A stretch of 64,000 nucleotides of DNA from Eucalyptus grandis (Eukaryota; Streptophyta; Magnoliopsida; Myrtales; Myrtaceae). The notes under the pieces were generated by a model, which worked only from the letters and a program-made list of their open reading frames with translations, ran no database searches and had not been told where the DNA came from. Numbering within the stretch: the stretch's first letter is position 1; each line of letters opens with the position of its first letter. The DNA is taken from positions 26,127,669 through 26,191,668 of the forward strand of contig NC_052614.1 of the NCBI RefSeq assembly GCF_016545825.1, in the 5' to 3' direction. The translations under genes and the position numbers were made by a program. Below are positions 57,859-64,000 of the stretch, in pieces.

Positions 57859-60800
57859 TTTTTAGGGAAGCACCTGCTAATCCCTTGAAAACTGCATGGC
57901 TTCACTAAGGAATCCTGTGAAACTCAGCTTGGGAAAATTTCATTAGGGACGTCGTATTAGAAATATTGCAGCATTAATTGAACAAGCTAATCAAGCTAAG
58001 TCTGACTGCTTTGGAAAAACATTTTATTTCAATCAGCATCATGTGGCGCAAAATTGTCATCTTGTTCGAGAATGCATCGTTAATCATCAAATTCTCTATG
58101 AGTCAAGTTCTTACCAGAATGATTTCTATTCGTGAAAAAGACTCATTAAGCATGCCAAACTGGAGCTTCTTAGTCGAAAGGGCTTCTCACATACTCTCGA
58201 TAAAATGGCTACTTGATCCCATCCATTCACGTGAGAAGTAACTGATTGCTGAAAGTATCTCACATAGCCTATGTCGAAGGCTTTTAGAAACATTCGCAAT
58301 GAGCACAATCTGATCGATCAAAAGATCTTTTGAAAGGACCACAATATAGGCTTGGTTAGGGCTTACACAAAGGAATGATTACTTTTGAGGCCAATAAAGG
58401 AACATTTGCCCCTATCTTCATTGGGTTTACGAGTCGAGAACTTGGAAGATAAGACAAGATAGAATTATTTCCACTCCTTCAAGCAGTAGCTTCTTTGTGG
58501 TATTCTCATTTTCACTCAAATCATCCCAATCAGAAGAGGCTTCGGAAAAGGGTTATAATGTTGGCTCGGGAAAGGCTTGAAAGGCTTAAAATTTTCAAGA
58601 GGGTCTTTAAGAGTCAGTGATCATCATGGCATCGTGACCGGGTCACTTGACATTTCGAAAGCATTTGGCTCTTGAAACACAGCACATCTCGAGAGTTCAT
58701 TCACTGATCATTTCTGCATGAGAGCTTTGCTCTTTTCTCTAATTTCCTTTGTCCTTTGCGATGATTTTTTTTCGCAGACACTTGGATTTTGATTATTTTT
58801 CTTTCACATAAGATGCGGCCTTTTGGCTCTTTTTCTTGACGGGCATTGGCCTTGCTTTTACTAGGCACACTGCTTTTTTAGGCCCTCTAGTTTGTCGATC
58901 TTTTTGCTCTTTGAACTTTGGTAGCTTATGACTTTCGAGATGCTTTTCACATTTTCCCATGATTGTCAATTATATTTGGTCAATTCTTATGCCTTGCCCC
59001 GGTGAAGGGAGATGATCATCGCTCGGGATTCGAAAATGAATAATCAGGCCCAAATTGGTTATAGCAATGGGTATCGGTGTTTGGGTAGAGAAGGAAATGC
59101 TCTTCTTCACTTTGGGATGAGTCAAGCTCCGATGAGAATTCCTCTGAAGCTACCACAAGAAGGTTGATGTAAGTGAAAGTAATAGAATCTTTCTCAACCT
59201 TTCGTTTTACAACACGACCGTAACCTCCTATGTTGCCCCAATGTAGGGTCGTTCTCGATAGGGGTACTTTGAAGGATCATCTTTTTTTTCAGCCCAAAGG
59301 GGTAACAAGAGATCAATGCAATGCTTGGGATTGATGAAGGCAACGCCTTTATCATTTCGATCTTTGCGCTCAATGCGAATGAATCATTCATCCTAAGAGA
59401 AGGTCTCTTTTCACTCAACTCTCAAAAGTGTTTGAATAATACTCAACTCTCAAAAGTGTTTAAAGGACGTGTTTGGAAATGAGCTTGCCTTTCTTCATCC
59501 AAGCACTTCTTGTTTGGCATGGTTAACATTTCCATTTCACTCTGCCGAGATCATTCGAGTATATCAATCTCCATAGGGAATTTTGATTCAAAATGAATAA
59601 TCCACAAGATAAGAAAACAATTTTGAGATAGAAAAGATGCTCAAAAGGTTTGTAATTTTTTTTCAATTATTATTCATTTTTTTGTCTCTAGGAAAGCTCA
59701 AAAGTTCTCTTTTGCAATGGAAATTCTCTTTTTTTTTCTCCCTTTTTTTTTTACTTAAAAAAAAGAAGAAGAAAAAAGACTGAGAAGAAGGGTACTTACC
59801 TGCAGCATGGCGACCCGATGATCCTGTGAAGAATGTAAAAGAATATGTTAGTGCAAAGCTCCTTAGGGATTGAAATGTTGGAAACGATACATTATTACCC
59901 TTCACTCACTTTCATCCTTTTGGCACTAACATCTCTTGGATTCACCTTCATGGATATTTGGTAACTCAACAATACCCTTCCCTTGCATTCGCCTTTAAGT
60001 GTTTGATGTTTTCCTGATTCCTTGGTAGAAGGCGCCGGTTCTACGGTTAGGTGCAACCCCTTTTTTATTTATCACCCTGTAAGAAAGGGAGATGAAATGA
60101 GTTATCTCTATTCTTAGTTAGGTTCAACTAAGGAACGATACATCCTTCTTGATGAATTTGACAATGTTGTTCCAGCACACTTTGTTTGTGGGGAGATGAG
60201 AGATTTTTTTTTTTTTAAATCAAATGTTGCTTTGCCACTCTTTATTTGACAATCCTTTGCTATGTTCAAACCCATCTTTTCAAAGTCGGGCGATCAACAT
60301 CCCAAGGTATCTCTAATGGAGGAATGGATAATATTGCCCCCCTGTTTCATCTAAATCTTTATTTGTTTAAAACGCTCCATTGTGTTTGTTAAGAACGTTA
60401 CAAAACTTGACACTCTTAATGTTTCCTTGATAATGGAAAAGAAAACCATGTCAAAAACGGTATCAGAAATTGATGATTGAAATCGATACAGTTTACTCTT
60501 CCTTCGATTTCACCCTTTTGGATGCTTGGCAACTCCCTTCATTTGTCTCCTCATGCAGAGTGAACGAAATTGATGGGCTATTTTGGTTCCTAAGGCATTT
60601 GCAAATAACAAAACTTCCTAGAATGGAATTCAACTTCGCTCCGCCTTTATGGAAAATTGGCACCAACGATGACTCAACGCATGCTTGCTTCTCGAGTTCG
60701 ATGAGCCTAAGAAAACACTACAAGAAGAGAGGGCCTTAAGCAAAGTTTTCTTGAAATTCGTTTTGGAAGGTAGACATAAAGGTTTGCTTGAAACATTTCG

Positions 60801-62347
60801 GAATTTGTTTTTTTTCTTTTCTTTTCTTTCTTTTTTTTTTTGGGATGATTTTCACGAAATTGAATTCCATCATAAAAAAAAAAAAAAAAAAATGAGTCGC
60901 ATGATTTACCAAAGTATCAATTGGATTCGCGACCAAAACCCAAAATGGAAAACAAGATTCTTAACAAGAATAAAAACAATGATAAAATGCGAGAAATTCT
61001 TGTATAGATAAGAGTAAAAATCAACTCTCGTTCTAGCTCTAGAATTCACTTCTCTATGTAGTCAAACACGAGAATGTCATGGAGCATCACGCGTAACCTG
61101 CAAAAAGATGACAACATTAAAATGTGAATGAGAGAAAATGATATTTTAATGGCGTCACTTCTTACAATAAAATCGAGGCGACGGTACATGCCCCACAATC
61201 ATTATTACAGGACTTTAGTATTTCGCCAAGATTTTATCATAAGAGAATATATCATTAAAATTATCAATCCACGGCCATCAATCGAATGTCCACTTTTATT
61301 CCAAAAGTTTCGTAATGCAAAAGTGTCTTTGATTTTTGAAAGATTGATTTGTGATTTTACTCCTAGAAAAATGAAGTGATTTCTATTTCAAGGAATTTGT
61401 ACACAAAATGATTTGCATTATAGTCCCAAAATATGAGAATGAGAAAATTTTATAAAAATTGCAATTTCAATTTTTGTGCCCAAATATAAAATCACAACTT
61501 GAAAGTTTTTTTTTTTTTTTTTTTTTTTTCAAAATGATTTTGAGCCCATAACTAGAAGTTTAAACAAAACTATGTGTTCAACAGGGCCAAATCAAAATGC
61601 TTAGAACTTGCATTCAAATGCTCACTTGTCAAAAGTGATTGCTAATTTGTCAATCATAAGCTTGCATCACCGATGGCATGCGATTGATTTCCACGACTTT
61701 TAAGATGAAAATACAATACAAAATGAACAAATAAAAAGGGAAATGACACTTACAATGGGTGCCGACCTTTGTTTTTTTTTTTTTTTTTTACATAGACATG
61801 CACATGAGATGTGGTTCGATTTCTACTCTATATAGCCCAAAATGGAGCCATAGGATTACCGGACTGAACCAGCAAGGTCGCGGCTAGGTCGGGTTACCCA
61901 TGACTCCGGCTTCATCAAGGAACCAACCCGTGTCGCGTGGTTGCAGACCGGGGTGGGTACCTTTGACGTGAAGGAAGAAATTTCGGGGTAGAGATGGGTG
62001 ACTCGTACTGCGCGGTTGTAGTCGGAGTGGTATTCACCTCAACACCATCCTAAGTGATCCTATGCGGCCCAGGTCCGGCGGCAGGTTGTGTGTGCCAAGG
62101 TGTAGTGTAATGCAGAGAATACATGCACAACAATTTATAGGCAAACAACACTCCGTACATAAAAATAAACCATACATTCCTACGCCTCCCTGCAAGACAA
62201 AAGTGAGCAAACACTTTCCCTTATACCTCCCATTCTGTAAGAACATTTAACACCTTTCATGTTAGGGGCGTACCTGGAATCATTGCTGCCAAACAAAAAT
62301 ATTTTTGAACAAAATTAATTTTGGCCTAAGTCCTCTAAGGTTTAAAA
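57859..62347. other. Internal region of the 53586 element, no coding domain
   Basis: I searched both strands for gag, protease, RT, RNase H and integrase motifs and saw none. Frames of 60-110 codons are scattered. It has several T-runs (59740, 60205, 60830, 61507, 61773). 61860-62040 has GTCGCGGCTAGGTCGGGTTA-type GC-richer leader sequence. Confidence 0.6.
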
Positions 62348-62370
62348 CCAAGTCCCCAGCGGAGTCGCCA
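62348..62370 (-). other. Primer-binding site, not iMet type
   Basis: The minus strand reads TGGCGACTCCGCTGGGGAC three bases after the LTR end. The TGG start is that of a tRNA 3' CCA complement, so the primer would be a tRNA ending GTCGCCA. I do not name the tRNA. Confidence 0.7.
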
Positions 62371-62373
62371 AGC

Positions 62374-64000
62374 TGTCGCGACCTACCCTTGGGGGGAGGG
62401 AACAGGTTTAGGGGTATTGCCCAAAGGACGGACCTAAGGCCCATGATTAGGCGCGAGCTCTCCCAAGCCCCATACCCCACATGACGTTGGGATATTCTTA
62501 AGAAATTTTGCATAAAAGGAGTCGCCACTAGCCTATTGGGGTCGGCTAGAAACCAAGTGAGGCATGGGAGCGTGCCTCACTTCCTACGCAAGAATTTAGA
62601 TTCGGGGACTTGATTACACTAATTAATCAATTAGTGCCATTTTGGTACCTAATCTTGTTCATTTTAACAAAATGATTTTTGGCAGGCAATTTGGATTGAT
62701 TTTATATTTATCCACTAACATGTGAGGTGATCATGCAGGTGCGCAATCAATAAAGTAATAATCATAACTACCAAGATCCTAATTGTAATAAAATTAAACA
62801 CATGCAATCAAACATAATTAAATATGCAAATTAAACATACAACATAATCAATATGCGAGCAAATAAATGTCTAATTACACTAAGAAAGCAAGATATAGCA
62901 ATTCCTAACCAAATCCCATCATTTTTGGATTTTCAAAATTTTTAATTTTTTTATTTTTTTTTAAATTAAGAAAAATAATTAAGTTTTTAATTTTTTAAAA
63001 TTTTTTTATTTTTTTTGGATTTTCGAAATTGTTTGAAAAACAGATAACTTTTTAATATTTTTGGATTTTCAAAATTGTTTTAAAGATATATTAAAATTTA
63101 AAAATAATATAAAATAAAGATTTGGACCGACCGGGTCGAGCACGGTTCGACCCAACCTGGTTTGGCTCGAGTCGACTCGGATCGGGTCCGGTCCGATTGG
63201 GAGGTTGGGCCCGAAGCGTGGGCCCAGCCAAAAAGTCGCCTTCTTTTTAAAACAAACGAGGCCCACAAGCCCAAAAGGTCACCCCCTCTTTTAAAACAAA
63301 TAGGCCCACAAGCCCAAAAGCCCACAAACCCAAAAGTCCAAAATCACAAAAGCCCAAAACTGGCCCAAATAGCTCAAAACCCTACCTAATTAGAGGCTCC
63401 AGCCCGAATCGGCCGTGACCCAATTTTGTGCCCTCTTCTCCGAGGTTTCCGGGCGGAGCTGGCGGCGATGGTGGCAGCAACAACGGGCTTGACGGCGGCA
63501 ACGCGAAGCGGCTCGGATGGCGTCGAGCCGGAGGACGGCGGCTTGGACGGCGTCGGGGGACGAGGGCGGCAGCTCGAACGCTCCTCGAATGGGCAGCGGG
63601 GAGGCAACGAGCAGCTGAAACCACGGGTGTGGCTAGCGAAACAGCGGTACGGCGTCCGGCAACGGAAGCGAGCGGACCGTCGGGGCTCGGCTCTTTGCGG
63701 GTCGTGGGCGGAGCGGAGCGAGCGGGACCAACAGAGGTGGTGTCGCGACCTCGAGGGCGCGGCGGTGGTGAGGCTCGGTGGTGAGGCTGCCCGCGTTGGG
63801 TTGCGGGCGGTGGGTCGTCGCGGGCAGAGGCGCAGGAGCGGCGGCTTCTAGCTTCAAGGCGGGGCGCGACGATGACAGCGGATGTCTGGCGCTTCGTCGG
63901 CAACGGCGCGAAGGATGGGCGTAGGGCAAATGGGCGGCACGAGGAGGCGTCGCTCGGAGGGGGCTGCTGAGTCAAGCGGTGGCGAGGTCGGCGTTGGTCG
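62374..64000 (-). mobile_element. 5' LTR of the 53586 element, truncated by window end
   Basis: Aligned base for base with 53586 onward: TGTCGCGACCTACCCT.GGGG, TTGGGATATTCTTAAGAAAT, then the AT-rich and GGCCCAC-rich parts, and the GC-rich part to the end of the window. About 0.65 kb is missing. Confidence 0.85.

Larger units (their letters stand above)
53586..64000 (-). mobile_element. Non-autonomous LTR retrotransposon, reverse orientation, cut by window end
   Basis: It has two LTRs in the same orientation: 53586-55868 (complete, 2,283 bp) and 62374-64000 (first 1,627 bp). They differ by small changes, so the insertion is not recent. A polypurine tract adjoins the 3' LTR and a primer site adjoins the 5' LTR, both on the minus strand. 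The internal 6.5 kb has no gag, protease, RT or integrase frame. Instead it carries long minisatellites near the 3' LTR. AGAGG (53581-53585) is the expected target duplication; its partner lies past the window. It is probably mobilised by a related gypsy element, which is inference. Confidence 0.85.

Overview
This window is nuclear DNA from a flowering plant. The GT-AG exon structure of a TIR-NBS-LRR gene, the AT-rich gene-poor sequence and the nested Ty3/gypsy and Mutator-like elements all show this. The style of the resistance gene and of the long LTRs suggests a woody eudicot, possibly Myrtaceae (Eucalyptus-like). That taxonomic guess is inference only. Most of the 64 kb is transposon-derived. 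Only three loci look like host genes. | Layout. 1-3494 is one copy of a segmental duplication whose second copy lies at about 51084-53200. Copy 1 carries a 1.49 kb Pack-MULE-like element (486-1975) holding a broken leucine-rich-repeat extensin fragment, and copy 2 shows the empty site. 3495-19372 is a nest of decayed elements: an LTR-like block, the pol 3' end and 3' LTR of a forward gypsy element (7588-11425), a reverse gypsy element with gag, protease, RT start and a 5' LTR (11426-16612), and a reverse Mutator transposase cut by that LTR (16613-19372). 19373-22780 holds minisatellites, an LTR fragment and a LINE 3' end. | 23023-35228 is a four-exon TNL disease-resistance gene. Splice sites and NB-ARC motifs are preserved, but there are two reading-frame breaks. 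Its 7.9 kb second intron contains a 3.06 kb solo LTR. A decayed LRR relic follows at 36490-37150. | 40862-47134 holds three tandem copies of a small plant protein gene (A, B, C). A is broken (stop at codon 2, LTR end in its promoter); B (137 aa) and C (142 aa) are open. C is followed by a solo LTR with a GGGGG target duplication (47564-50905). 53586 to the window end is one reverse-oriented non-autonomous LTR retrotransposon, with a visible polypurine tract, an unusual primer-binding site and three or four successive minisatellite arrays instead of pol. | The least expected observation is a decayed open reading frame inside the long gypsy LTRs. Three separate LTRs (8165-11425, 13488-16612, 27681-30744) encode alignable protein at the same place (YPIPG, WV..G....VPH, GP..GFD). 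Each copy is preceded by a splice-acceptor-like sequence.
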